Source of the DNA: Myroides indicus
GTDB taxonomy: Bacteria; Bacteroidota; Bacteroidia; Flavobacteriales; Flavobacteriaceae
Direction of reading: 5' to 3'
Length of the DNA stretch: 64,000 nt
Assembly (NCBI RefSeq): GCF_004364575.1
Contig: NZ_SOAG01000010.1
Coordinates: 30,184 to 94,183 of the forward strand
Below are positions 55,677 to 63,752 of this stretch, one piece after another. Numbering within the stretch: the stretch's first letter is position 1; each line of letters starts with the position of its first letter. The position numbers were made by a program, and so were the translations under genes. The notes beneath the pieces are model-generated. The model was not told the DNA's origin, searched no databases, and saw only the letters and a program-made list of their open reading frames with translations.

Positions 55677-56831
55677 TTAGCGTTTTCTTTTAGGCTTACG
55701 ACGTCTCAATGCATCATCATCTATCTCGTTACCGCTAATGCTACCAAGTAAGCTGCTAACACTGCTAATAACGGCACTTGTACCAGTAGAAAGTTGATTA
55801 GAAACTGCTTCTTCAAGCTCTTGTTCTGTTTCTTTGTAATTATTAGTTCGTTCATAATGGGTGTTAAATCCACTTTCGTTTCTGTTTTGGTAAGAGCTTT
55901 CATTGTTTGATGTAAAACCAGCTGATTGTTCATGATGTTGTTTTGAATTTCGGCTAGTTTGACCATTCCTGTTTTCAGTTCCTCGATTTCCTTGGTCAAG
56001 TAATTCTTTAAATCGTTCTCTTGTATCACGGTTTGTTTCGCCAATTGTTTGACGGTCTCTGCTTTGTTCATAATTTAAATTGTTTTGAAGGTTTGCCCAT
56101 TTGTATTGATTTCCTAATTTTTGCCCCTTTGCTATGAAACCATCATCGGAAATATAGGTAATTCCAGAAACCCGTCCGGTGCTTACGGATTGATTGAAAA
56201 TTAAATGGACACCGTTTTGTTTGCATAGGGCTATAAAATCTGAAACTGTATCTGCTTTTGATAATGCATCTTTAACTCGTTCTTGCATTAACATTCGATC
56301 AGAAAGTTCTCCTGTGCGTTGAATCATTTCCAATTCATCTTTGCTTGGCGCTCGGTCTAAAGCTTCTTTGGATGATTTCACTGTTTCTATTCCATATTTT
56401 TGTTCGAGTTTCCGACAAATTTCCTCGCTTCGCTGATAATTATTGGAATCTGAAACGACAGAGCCATCGTATTTAATGCGTGATGCCAACACGTGAATAT
56501 GTAAATGTTCAGCATCAAAATGTTGCCAAATTGCATACGCGTTGTCGTCAAAACCCATACCTGCCAAATAATCTTTACCGATTTGTGTTAATTGATTTTT
56601 AGATAATTGGTCAGTTGGTGCAAAATTTAGCGATACGTGATAAGTATCTCGGGTTAAATTTGGTCGCAATTGTTTCAAAAAGTTAATTTCTTTCAAAATA
56701 CTTTCTCTATCATACTTGAAAAAATTATGATCTAACAATTCTGCCCGATCTTTAGGATTTTTAAGCTCCATTTTCTGATGGTTATAATCAAAAGCAGCAA
56801 CAAATCCATGAATTTTCTGTTTTGCAATCAT
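55677..56831 (-). CDS. Relaxase/mobilization nuclease (MobA/VirD2 type)
   Basis: A 384-residue DNA relaxase that nicks at oriT and pilots the strand. The metal-binding histidine triad is at HLHIHVLASRI (His109, 111, 113), preceded by YHVSLNFAP (about 64-72). A tyrosine nucleophile candidate is Tyr16 in FDYNHQK. The C-terminal 130 residues are disordered and Asn/Gln/Arg-rich, ending RRRKPKRKR. That tail overlaps a second ORF in another frame. It overlaps mobC by 4 bases (ATGA). Confidence 0.88.
   Translation of the reverse strand: MIAKQKIHGFVAAFDYNHQKMELKNPKDRAELLDHNFFKYDRESILKEINFLKQLRPNLTRDTYHVSLNFAPTDQLSKNQLTQIGKDYLAGMGFDDNAYAIWQHFDAEHLHIHVLASRIKYDGSVVSDSNNYQRSEEICRKLEQKYGIETVKSSKEALDRAPSKDELEMIQRTGELSDRMLMQERVKDALSKADTVSDFIALCKQNGVHLIFNQSVSTGRVSGITYISDDGFIAKGQKLGNQYKWANLQNNLNYEQSRDRQTIGETNRDTRERFKELLDQGNRGTENRNGQTSRNSKQHHEQSAGFTSNNESSYQNRNESGFNTHYERTNNYKETEQELEEAVSNQLSTGTSAVISSVSSLLGSISGNEIDDDALRRRKPKRKR
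55721..56071 (-). CDS. Nested mobilization protein in an alternative frame within the relaxase gene
   Basis: A 116-residue reading frame lying entirely inside the relaxase gene but in a different frame. It looks like a real protein: a long amphipathic coiled coil (about 1-85) and a C-terminal transmembrane segment (FLINFLLVQVPLLAVLAAYL, about 89-108). The relaxase frame over the same bases is low-complexity. ColE1-type plasmids likewise nest small mob genes with coiled coils inside the relaxase gene; homology with those is not claimed. Confidence 0.65.
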   Translation of the reverse strand: MNKAETVKQLAKQTVIQENDLKNYLTKEIEELKTGMVKLAEIQNNIMNNQLVLHQTMKALTKTETKVDLTPIMNELIITKKQNKSLKKQFLINFLLVQVPLLAVLAAYLVALAVTR

Positions 56832-57166
56832 TGGCTCAGCATTTTTAAATGAATTGTCTCTAATAACATTTTAATTTCTTGCATGATTTCAATATCTATT
56901 TTATTCAATCGGGTTTGATGTATTGATCGTACGTATTGATTAAAATTATTAGAAATTCTTCTAGTCAATAAATGGGTGGACACATCAATTTTACTAATTC
57001 GATTGACATTTAATGATTTATTCATAATCAGTTCTCTAATTACTACACTAGCATTATCTTCTCTCAATGCAATCAATTGATCCAGCTTCTCTTTTTCGAA
57101 TTTATTCAATGCAATCATTACATTGAATATTCGTAACTCATCGTTACTTTTTTTAGGTCTTGCCAT
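56828..57166 (-). CDS. mobC: MobC-like relaxosome accessory protein
   Basis: A protein of about 112 residues starting MARPKKSNDELRIFNVMIAL, a basic N-terminus with a ribbon-helix-helix pattern (about 10-45), then IHQTRLNKIDIEIMQEIKML. Such proteins bind oriT beside the relaxase. The start at 57164-57166 is chosen because an in-frame extension upstream runs through the inverted repeat thought to be oriT and reads MFPLWENACSSKQQ, unlike the family. Confidence 0.8.
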   Translation of the reverse strand: MARPKKSNDELRIFNVMIALNKFEKEKLDQLIALREDNASVVIRELIMNKSLNVNRISKIDVSTHLLTRRISNNFNQYVRSIHQTRLNKIDIEIMQEIKMLLETIHLKMLSQ

Positions 57167-57202
57167 AATTTCCAAATGAATGAAGTGAATTTGTTGTTTC
57201 GA

Positions 57203-57242
57203 TGAGCAAGCGTTTTCCCATAGGGGAAACATGGCTTGCTCA
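57203..57242. other. Candidate oriT inverted repeat
   Basis: TGAGCAAGC (57203-57211) pairs with GCTTGCTCA (57234-57242). Inside it TTTCCC pairs with GGGAAA. It lies in the only non-coding gap of the mobilization block, between the primase gene and mobC, where oriT is expected. No nic consensus was identified. Confidence 0.5.
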
Positions 57243-57256
57243 GCCGAATTCAATAG

Positions 57257-58111
57257 TTAATAATTCCCCAGTAAATAATCGTTTAAGTCTTTCGATCCAT
57301 TCTTATATAGATACCGAATGTCAGTGCATTTAGCCCCTAAAATTTCAAGGTATTTCTGAGTTGCTTTTGTGCCTGCTTTATCATTGTCGAGTGCTAAGAA
57401 AACATTTTTGTATTCCTCATAAACGGTGTCTAACTTATTAAGCATTGACAACGTATTGAGAACTACAAAATCGAATTGGCTTTCCGTTTTTGGAAATAAC
57501 ATCATAAGAGAAATAAAATCTGACCAGCTTTCCAAAACGATCAGTTGATTAGATTTACCTTTAATTGATGTGTACCATTTTTTACCTAAACACAGCTTCG
57601 CATATTTGTTTCGAATTTCAATTCCTCCTAAATCATTTTTAAAGCCAACGCCAAAATATTTTTTGCTATTTAGTTGGTAATAAACTTCAACTAAATATTT
57701 TTTACAGAGTTCAATATTCAGCTTCCGACTTTTTAAATATTCGATTAAAATGGTATTCTGTAAGGTTTGAATTTTGATAATAGAATAACTTTGTTTGTTA
57801 TCAATCTTCTTTGGAAAAATGTTTTCTGGCTGGTGAAAAGAAAAAGAAACACTTTCATCTTGTAACCATTTTACAGCATCTTTAAAATTATAATTGAAAA
57901 GTTTCATTATAAAATCAATCGTATTTCCTTTAAAAGAACTATCGCCAAAATCAAAGAACAAATTGTTTTTACATTTTACTGAAGCCGTTTGTTCATTTCT
58001 CCATGGTGCTTTAAACCAAAACTCTTCTTTTTTCTTTTCAACCGATTCAATATTTAGTTTGTTTAAAATATTAATGATCGATATTTTTTTTAGTTCTTGT
58101 ATATTATTCAC
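57257..58111 (-). CDS. Toprim-domain primase-like protein
   Basis: A 284-residue protein. The N-terminal part has the layout of a CHC2-type primase zinc finger region (residues about 30-75: FKAPWRNEQTASVKCKNNLF, then DFGDSSFKGNTIDFIMKLF), though few cysteines remain. A toprim domain follows (LIVLESWSDFISLMM at about 192, VFLALDNDKAGTKATQKYL at about 240, DLNDYL). Such proteins start DNA synthesis on mobile elements during transfer or replication. Confidence 0.8.
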   Translation of the reverse strand: MNNIQELKKISIINILNKLNIESVEKKKEEFWFKAPWRNEQTASVKCKNNLFFDFGDSSFKGNTIDFIMKLFNYNFKDAVKWLQDESVSFSFHQPENIFPKKIDNKQSYSIIKIQTLQNTILIEYLKSRKLNIELCKKYLVEVYYQLNSKKYFGVGFKNDLGGIEIRNKYAKLCLGKKWYTSIKGKSNQLIVLESWSDFISLMMLFPKTESQFDFVVLNTLSMLNKLDTVYEEYKNVFLALDNDKAGTKATQKYLEILGAKCTDIRYLYKNGSKDLNDYLLGNY

Positions 58112-58130
58112 TCGAAATTAATTTTATGTC

Positions 58131-58309
58131 TACCTAGCTACCTAAAACAAATAACACACTGATTAATAATTAGGTATGTTATTTGGTAAGCAAAAAAAAC
58201 ACATACCTTATTACCTTAAATAGGTTAGTTAGGTACTTTAATTTTATAGTTACCTACCTAAGTAAAACGTTATATATCAATATTTTAAATCTAATTAGGT
58301 AACTAGGTA
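58131..58309. repeat. TAGGTA/TACCTA repeat array, possible replication origin or operator
   Basis: Paired 6-bp motifs: TACCTA at 58131 and 58139, TAGGTA at 58171, TACCTT at 58204 and 58212, TAGGTT at 58221 with TAGGTA at 58230, TACCTA at 58251 and 58255, TAGGTA at 58296 and 58304. Most pairs are 8-9 bases apart, in both orientations, in an AT-rich gap between the primase and the VapE-like gene. This resembles an iteron array. Confidence 0.6.
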
Positions 58310-58326
58310 AGTATTATTATAAAAAA

Positions 58327-59505
58327 TTATATATCGTTAAATCCCCAAGGGGTATCTTTAAATTTTGGTTTGGCTAAATATCCATAAACTTGTCGTTTCG
58401 CATGCTTGATTCTAGAGAAGTCAAATTTCTTTAAAGCAGAACCTATTTTTTGAGCATTTAATTTATGTCCCATAATATGTAGTTCTGTAACAATTTCCGT
58501 TGCCGTTCTAAATTGGAGAATGTCATCTGTTTTTTCATAGAACTTTAAAACAAATTCATGTTCTGTTGTTTGAATGGTAAAACGTTCATTGCGGAGTTCA
58601 TTTTGTTGAATTTCTTCAGCTGTTAAATCAGATTTAAAATCTTTTTGCTTTTTATAAATGTGATAAGCCTGAGCCCAAAAATCATCGATGTTAAAATCTT
58701 TACTATATGAAAAATCGATTTTTTTGATTACGCTAAAAATGATCCATCGTACAGAACCTGTATCATCACAAAGAAATTCAGCTCTATTGGTTGAAGCTAA
58801 AAAAGAACAAGTCCGAAATAATAACGTTGATCTATCTGAATAAGGAAGCCTTTCGTTAATTGATACTTGACTTATCAATGCCTTAACTGAATTGATATCG
58901 TATTTGCCCATTACGTCGAGTTCTTCGATATTTATAATGAAAGCTTTTGCTAGTTTGATTTTATCATCTTTTCCTGTCCCAATGGTTGTATATAAATATT
59001 TGGTTAAAATAGTAGGGCATAAATAATTTAGATAATAAGATTTACCAAAACTTTGTCCTCCTTCAAGTACAATTACATGTTTATTAATTTGATCGTCATT
59101 AAAAACGGTTTTTACAGCACGTACAGCCCATTTTAACAAATGATTTGCAAAGAGTAAATCATCATCAGTTTTGCAGTAACAAGCGTATTTAGAAATATAG
59201 TCAAACCCGTTCCACGGAGGTAAATTCTCAAAGTATTCAGTTAACGGATTAAATCTTGAAACGAAATGTGATTTTAAATATGTTTTAAAAACTTGCGGGC
59301 TTACATTGATCTTTTCTCGGTGAAGATGTATTAAAATTGATGATTCATTGAATTCAATTCTATTATTGGAAATTCTATCGATAATTTCATATTCTAAAGC
59401 TATCTCATTAAACCTAATGATATAATATTTATCTAATTCCTCTCTAATTTTATCGTACACGGAATCTGACCGATTAGATCGGTTATAATACTCAAATTCA
59501 TTCAT
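58327..59505 (-). CDS. VapE/virulence-associated E family NTPase
   Basis: A 392-residue SF3-helicase-like NTPase found in integrative elements. The P-loop is VIVLEGGQSFGKSYYLNYL (about 143-161), followed by Walker B FIINIEELDVM (about 190-200), a sensor segment FLASTNRAEFLCDD (about 236-249) and the VapE-type motif SVRWIIF. It probably acts with the primase at the adjacent repeat array to replicate the excised element. Confidence 0.85.
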   Translation of the reverse strand: MNEFEYYNRSNRSDSVYDKIREELDKYYIIRFNEIALEYEIIDRISNNRIEFNESSILIHLHREKINVSPQVFKTYLKSHFVSRFNPLTEYFENLPPWNGFDYISKYACYCKTDDDLLFANHLLKWAVRAVKTVFNDDQINKHVIVLEGGQSFGKSYYLNYLCPTILTKYLYTTIGTGKDDKIKLAKAFIINIEELDVMGKYDINSVKALISQVSINERLPYSDRSTLLFRTCSFLASTNRAEFLCDDTGSVRWIIFSVIKKIDFSYSKDFNIDDFWAQAYHIYKKQKDFKSDLTAEEIQQNELRNERFTIQTTEHEFVLKFYEKTDDILQFRTATEIVTELHIMGHKLNAQKIGSALKKFDFSRIKHAKRQVYGYLAKPKFKDTPWGFNDI

Positions 59506-59577
59506 AATAATTGGATTATTTGAGTATATGTGCTTATATTTGCACCATACTCAATAAGTTACACAAAAGATATTTAT

Positions 59578-59613
59578 GAGGATAAAGGCTGCAACCTTTA
59601 TCCTCATTTTTTT
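59578..59613. terminator. Hairpin overlapping the end of the HTH gene
   Basis: GAGGATAAAGG (59578-59588) pairs perfectly with CCTTTATCCTC (59595-59605) with a 6-base loop. The T-run follows on the plus strand; for the minus-strand genes it may act as an attenuator between the HTH gene and vapE. Confidence 0.6.
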
Positions 59614-59891
59614 GATTTAAAGAAGTAGTCTAGGGCTTTGTTCTCAATCTGAGCTTTTGATTGAGATTTGTTTTGACGTAACCAATGATCAATTTCTTCT
59701 CGATCAAAGAATAATATCTTTCCTTGTGGTTTAGAGTAAGGGATTTCGTTTAAATGCACTAATTTGTAGATGTAACTTCGTTTAAAGCCTGTATAGTCAA
59801 TTAAGTCATCAACTGTAAGAATTGTTTTTGCTGTTTTAGATAAAATAGCTTCAATTCTTTCTAATTTTTCTAAAATTAAATTTGCTTCCAT
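59604..59891 (-). CDS. Excisionase-like helix-turn-helix protein
   Basis: A protein of about 95 residues of the HTH_17/MerR-like DNA-binding type: ILTVDDLIDYTGFKRSYIYK (about 24-43), followed by EIPYSKPQGKILFFDREEID and WLRQN. Small proteins of this kind between integrase and replication genes act as excisionases or regulators of the element. The start MEANLILEKLE (59889-59891) is preferred, with an upstream ATG six codons earlier as the alternative. Confidence 0.82.
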   Translation of the reverse strand: MEANLILEKLERIEAILSKTAKTILTVDDLIDYTGFKRSYIYKLVHLNEIPYSKPQGKILFFDREEIDHWLRQNKSQSKAQIENKALDYFFKSKK

Positions 59892-59975
59892 TTTCTCGTA
59901 TGTTTTCAATTATGAAGCAAAGTAAAGAGTAAGAAAGAACTAATAAAATACGCTAAAGGCAAATAGCATAATAAT

Positions 59976-60731
59976 TTATAAAAAAGATTTCGTTAGCCTA
60001 TGTTCATTTTTCCACGTAGAATATGCTGTATTAAGAAGATTGAAGTTTTTCACTTCTCCATCAAATAAAAAACCTTCACAGATACTTTTTAAAAACGCTC
60101 GCCTTTTGAGTCCCTCAAAATGTTTTGACTCTTTAAAGATCACATTATGTAATAAATCAAACAGTAAAACATAAGTTACTGATTTAGATTTAGAGTTATA
60201 TCCTTTTGTATCAATCCAATTAAGAGATTCTGAGATACCCCTATCGCAGAATAAAACAAAGTCCTTAAATGTTCCTTCAAGCATTTTATTTTTTACCAAA
60301 AAATCAAAAATTTGTTCCAACTCATTACTATTTGAAATTTTATTCTTAGGAATTAGATTTTCATAAAGTTTTGAATTACTAAAAAAGCCACTTTGTTCTA
60401 ATTTCTCAAACGTTTCTTCAATCTCACATTCTAGCTTATAACTTTCATACAAATAATTTTGTAAATCTTCCATTTGAGTTCTTTCTTCACGTAAGTTACT
60501 AATATACGAGAAAGTATCATAAAAAAAACTTTGAATTTTGTTATGAATGATAGATTCAATATTATCGTTTGGTACTTCTTTTTCACAATTACTATAATCA
60601 TCCTTTGCAAGAAAATTCATAAACACGTCCTCAACTTTCTTTGTTATCATTTGGTCAAAAAAAATTTTAACATCATCGTCTTGATTTAATAATTCGAGTA
60701 AATTTTCTTTAAAGACTTTATTTTTTTTCAT
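59976..60731 (-). CDS. Hypothetical protein downstream of the integrase
   Basis: A 251-residue, largely helical, acidic protein with no signal peptide or membrane segment. Recognisable stretches are IESIIHNKIQSFFYDTFSYI (about 59-78) and KSVTYVLLFDLLHNVIFKES (about 183-202). Its start overlaps the integrase stop by 4 bases, so the two are co-translated. No family was recognised; similar mobile elements carry genes of unknown function in this place. Confidence 0.6.
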   Translation of the reverse strand: MKKNKVFKENLLELLNQDDDVKIFFDQMITKKVEDVFMNFLAKDDYSNCEKEVPNDNIESIIHNKIQSFFYDTFSYISNLREERTQMEDLQNYLYESYKLECEIEETFEKLEQSGFFSNSKLYENLIPKNKISNSNELEQIFDFLVKNKMLEGTFKDFVLFCDRGISESLNWIDTKGYNSKSKSVTYVLLFDLLHNVIFKESKHFEGLKRRAFLKSICEGFLFDGEVKNFNLLNTAYSTWKNEHRLTKSFL

Positions 60732-61873
60732 AATTCAATTTTTAAAGTTGGTATTAAATTAGCTGCTTCTTTATTTTTTTGATCTACCATTTTGGCGTAA
60801 ATCTGTGTGGTTCTTAACTCACTATGTCCTAAACGTTTGGAAACAGTGTAGATATCAGCTCCGTTTTCTAAAAGTAACACCGCATTGGTATGGCGTGCAC
60901 TGTGAAAAGTTATATGCTTGGTAATTCCTGAACGATTACACCAACGCAATAACTCGGTATTATAAACGGCAGAATATTTTAAACCAATAAAAACACGGTC
61001 TGAAGGATATTTTCGTTCTCCTAACAATTCTCGTGCTTGTTCCGAAATGTATAAATACTCTACACCTAAAGTTTTTTCTTGTGTAAAGTTGACTTTTATT
61101 GTTTTTTTACCTTCTTGAAATTCTTCACGAACTTCAGCCCATATCATTTTATTGATATCACTCCATCGCAACCCACTTAAGCATGAAAAAATGAACGCAC
61201 GTTTCAAAACAGGATATTTACATTCGGTATTTGCTAATTTTTGTAGTTCTTCATGGGTTAAATATTCACGCTGGCTTTCTTGTTGTTCAAACGATTTTAC
61301 TTTAGCGCCGTAATTTATAGAAACATAACCATCATCAAAAGCCGCTCTTAAAGCAGCTTTAAATTTATTGAAATAAGAATATTTAGAATTTTCTGAAAGT
61401 AAGGTTTCACTTTTTGTCTTCGCTTCCGTATCAAAGTATTTACGCACCCGTTTTACAAAAGCTTCATCTACTTCTTCAAACGTTAAGGTAGGGGGAATAC
61501 ATCTTTTTAAATGTACCAAGGTTGCCGACCAGTTTCCATAATTTTTAGGAGAATTGTTTTTCTCCTCTGTTTTTTCATGAAAATAATCTAAAAATCTTCT
61601 TTTAGATTTGATATTATTTTTAAGATCAAACCTACCTTGATAAAATTCTGCTTCTCTGATTGACAAAATCTTTTTAGCTAAATCAAGGTTTTCCTTATTC
61701 TTTTTCTTTTCATTAGCTGTCTTAGCATTTGGATCAAGATAAAGCTGTAAATTCTCAAATTCACGAATATGTTTACGCTTTCCTTCAGATGAAATTTCAG
61801 AACCTTTATAGTACTCAATTAACAGACTAATTTTGCCACTTGGCAATTTTCTTTCTTTCAATGATATTTTCAT
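60728..61873 (-). CDS. int: Tyrosine recombinase (integrase) of the element
   Basis: A 381-residue site-specific recombinase of the Bacteroidota type. An N-terminal arm-binding domain (MKISLKERKLPSGKISLLIE), a SAM-like core-binding domain (about 75-180) and the catalytic domain are present. The active-site residues are Arg in SCLSGLRWSDI, His and Arg in HSARHTNA, His in LGHSELRTTQ, and the tyrosine in QIYAKM. The start at 61871-61873 is preferred; a longer frame adds a hydrophobic stretch not typical of integrases. It lies 150 bases from the att repeat in mnmE. Confidence 0.92.
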   Translation of the reverse strand: MKISLKERKLPSGKISLLIEYYKGSEISSEGKRKHIREFENLQLYLDPNAKTANEKKKNKENLDLAKKILSIREAEFYQGRFDLKNNIKSKRRFLDYFHEKTEEKNNSPKNYGNWSATLVHLKRCIPPTLTFEEVDEAFVKRVRKYFDTEAKTKSETLLSENSKYSYFNKFKAALRAAFDDGYVSINYGAKVKSFEQQESQREYLTHEELQKLANTECKYPVLKRAFIFSCLSGLRWSDINKMIWAEVREEFQEGKKTIKVNFTQEKTLGVEYLYISEQARELLGERKYPSDRVFIGLKYSAVYNTELLRWCNRSGITKHITFHSARHTNAVLLLENGADIYTVSKRLGHSELRTTQIYAKMVDQKNKEAANLIPTLKIEL

Positions 61874-61875
61874 AT

Positions 61876-61917
61876 TGTGGTACGTTTGTACAACATAATA
61901 CTTACATGTGGTACATA
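61876..61917. promoter_or_regulatory. Candidate integrase arm sites, right end
   Basis: TGTGGTAC occurs twice (61876-61883, 61907-61914). TTGTACAACAT (61886-61896) is the inverse of a word at 33652, and GTGGTACATA (61908-61917) repeats 33665-33674. They lie just upstream of int and may bind integrase, excisionase or a regulator of int. Confidence 0.5.
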
Positions 61918-62023
61918 TGAGGTAACAAATATAATGATAAAGGAATATAAAAGAAAAGATTATCAATATTAATTTACTGATAGTCAATCAAAAGAAATGA
62001 AATCTTAACAAAGAAAACTACAT

Positions 62024-63424
62024 TTATTTACCGATACAAAAATTAGAAAAGATATTCCCCAGCAATTCGTCATTGGTTACTTGACCTGTAATTTCGCCAA
62101 AATAATACAACGCCTGCCGAATATCAATAGCCATTAAATCGGCTGAAATGTTCATATCTAATCCGTATTGTACTTTTTGGATTTCTTCTAAGGCTTTAAT
62201 CAATGAATCATAATGACGGGTATTGGTTACAATGGTTTCATTGTTGCGCAAAGCACCGGTGTTTACGAAAGAAAGTAGTGTGTTTTTAAGTTCTTCAATA
62301 CCCGTTTTATGTTTTGCAGAAGTGGTTTCAAGTTTAACCTCTAACGCTTCCAACTGGGATTGAATCCGTTGTAATTCTTCATCGGTAAGTAAATCAACTT
62401 TGTTAATGATAACGACCAATGGTTTTAAAGGATATTTATTCTTAACTTTTTCGATTTCAGTGATGTATTCTAAATTTTGGGTTTTAAATTTCAAACTTTC
62501 AAACAAATACAAAACCACTTGTGCCTGTTCAATCTTTTCAAACGTTTTTTGAATTCCAATGCTCTCGACAATATCTTCTGTTTCACGGATTCCCGCCGTA
62601 TCAATAAAGCGAAAGCCAATACCTTCAATTATCAATTCATCTTCAATAGTATCACGCGTGGTTCCGGCAATATCCGAAACAATTGCACGTTCTTCATTTA
62701 ATAAAGCATTTAATAAAGTTGATTTTCCAACATTCGGTTCTCCTACAATAGCAACCGGAATTCCGTTTTTAATCACATTTCCGACTGCAAAAGAATCGAG
62801 CAAACGTTTTAAAACAAACTGAATACGATTTACCAAATCTCTAAAAGCAGAACGATCGGCAAATTCGACATCTTCTTCCGAAAAATCCAATTCCAATTCA
62901 ATTAACGAAGCAAAATTTAAAAGTTCTTCTCGTAGTTTTGCTATTTCGTTCGAAAAGCCTCCACGCATTTGCTGCATTGCTAATTGATGGGCAGCTTCGT
63001 TGTCCGAAGCTATTAAATCGGCAACTGCTTCTGCCTGCGACAAATCCATTTTTCCGTTTAAAAAAGAACGCATCGTAAACTCCCCTGCTGAAGCCATTCT
63101 ACAACCTTTTCGCAGCAATAATTGTATAATTTGTTGTTGAATAAAAGTAGATCCGTGACATGAAATTTCGACTGTTGGTTCACCTGTGTACGAATTAGTT
63201 CCTTTAAATAACGACACCAAAACCTGATCAATGATTTTAGCGTCGTCTTTTATAAAACCTAAATGCAACGTATGTGTTTTTTGTTTTCGTAAATCTTTAT
63301 TTTTTATTGATTGAAAAACATCTGCTACAAATTCAATGGCGTTAGGTCCTGAGACTCTTACAATAGCAACAGCTCCAGCACCAGACGGAGTAGCAAGTGC
63401 TACAATAGTATCGTTTAGTATCAT
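62024..63424 (-). CDS. mnmE: tRNA uridine-5-carboxymethylaminomethyl modification GTPase MnmE
   Basis: A 466-residue GTPase that, with MnmG, modifies the wobble uridine of certain tRNAs. The N-terminal folate-binding domain opens NDTIVALATPSGAGAVAIVR. The G domain has G1 GEPNVGKST (about 228-236), switch region DIAGTTRDT, G3 DTAG (about 272), and G4 NKVD (about 340). The C-terminus ends in the invariant FCIGK. The last codons are part of the 15-bp att repeat, so the incoming element restored an intact 3' end. Confidence 0.96.
   Translation of the reverse strand: MILNDTIVALATPSGAGAVAIVRVSGPNAIEFVADVFQSIKNKDLRKQKTHTLHLGFIKDDAKIIDQVLVSLFKGTNSYTGEPTVEISCHGSTFIQQQIIQLLLRKGCRMASAGEFTMRSFLNGKMDLSQAEAVADLIASDNEAAHQLAMQQMRGGFSNEIAKLREELLNFASLIELELDFSEEDVEFADRSAFRDLVNRIQFVLKRLLDSFAVGNVIKNGIPVAIVGEPNVGKSTLLNALLNEERAIVSDIAGTTRDTIEDELIIEGIGFRFIDTAGIRETEDIVESIGIQKTFEKIEQAQVVLYLFESLKFKTQNLEYITEIEKVKNKYPLKPLVVIINKVDLLTDEELQRIQSQLEALEVKLETTSAKHKTGIEELKNTLLSFVNTGALRNNETIVTNTRHYDSLIKALEEIQKVQYGLDMNISADLMAIDIRQALYYFGEITGQVTNDELLGNIFSNFCIGK
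62025..62039. repeat. Right att repeat inside mnmE
   Basis: TATTTACCGATACAA, identical to 33598-33612. It covers the codons for Cys-Ile-Gly-Lys and most of the stop of mnmE on the minus strand. Confidence 0.85.
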
Positions 63425-63752
63425 ATTTAATTATTCGACAGATGAATATTACAAAAATACACCTTGTTAATGAGATAAACTAAAAGTTGAAAAAAATCTA
63501 TCTAAATCCTTTTAACTTTTCTCCTTCATTATTTTTTTAATCAACTTTACCTACGAGTTAGTTCTTCAAATTGAAATAAGAAAACAGAATACTTTTTACT
63601 TCTTCGACAGAATTAGGAATACTCTCATTACATAATAATCACCATACTAATTACTGTAGTAACTTTAAAAACATACATTTTTAAATGTAAAAGAGAATTC
63701 ATTACTTTTATTTTTAATAATATGAAATTCATATAACATTTAATAACATTAA

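Larger units (their letters stand above)
33598..62039. mobile_element. Integrative mobilizable element in the 3' end of mnmE
   Basis: The element spans about 28.4 kb and is bounded by a 15-bp direct repeat of mnmE 3' sequence (33598-33612 and 62025-62039). A tyrosine recombinase, HTH excisionase-like protein, VapE-like NTPase, toprim primase, MobC and relaxase fill the right part; two hip-type loci and a type I/type IV restriction operon fill the left. No type IV secretion genes are present, so transfer would need a helper. Integration into the last codons of mnmE (trmE/thdF) is a known strategy, for example in SGI1. All except two small ORFs are on the minus strand. Confidence 0.87.
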
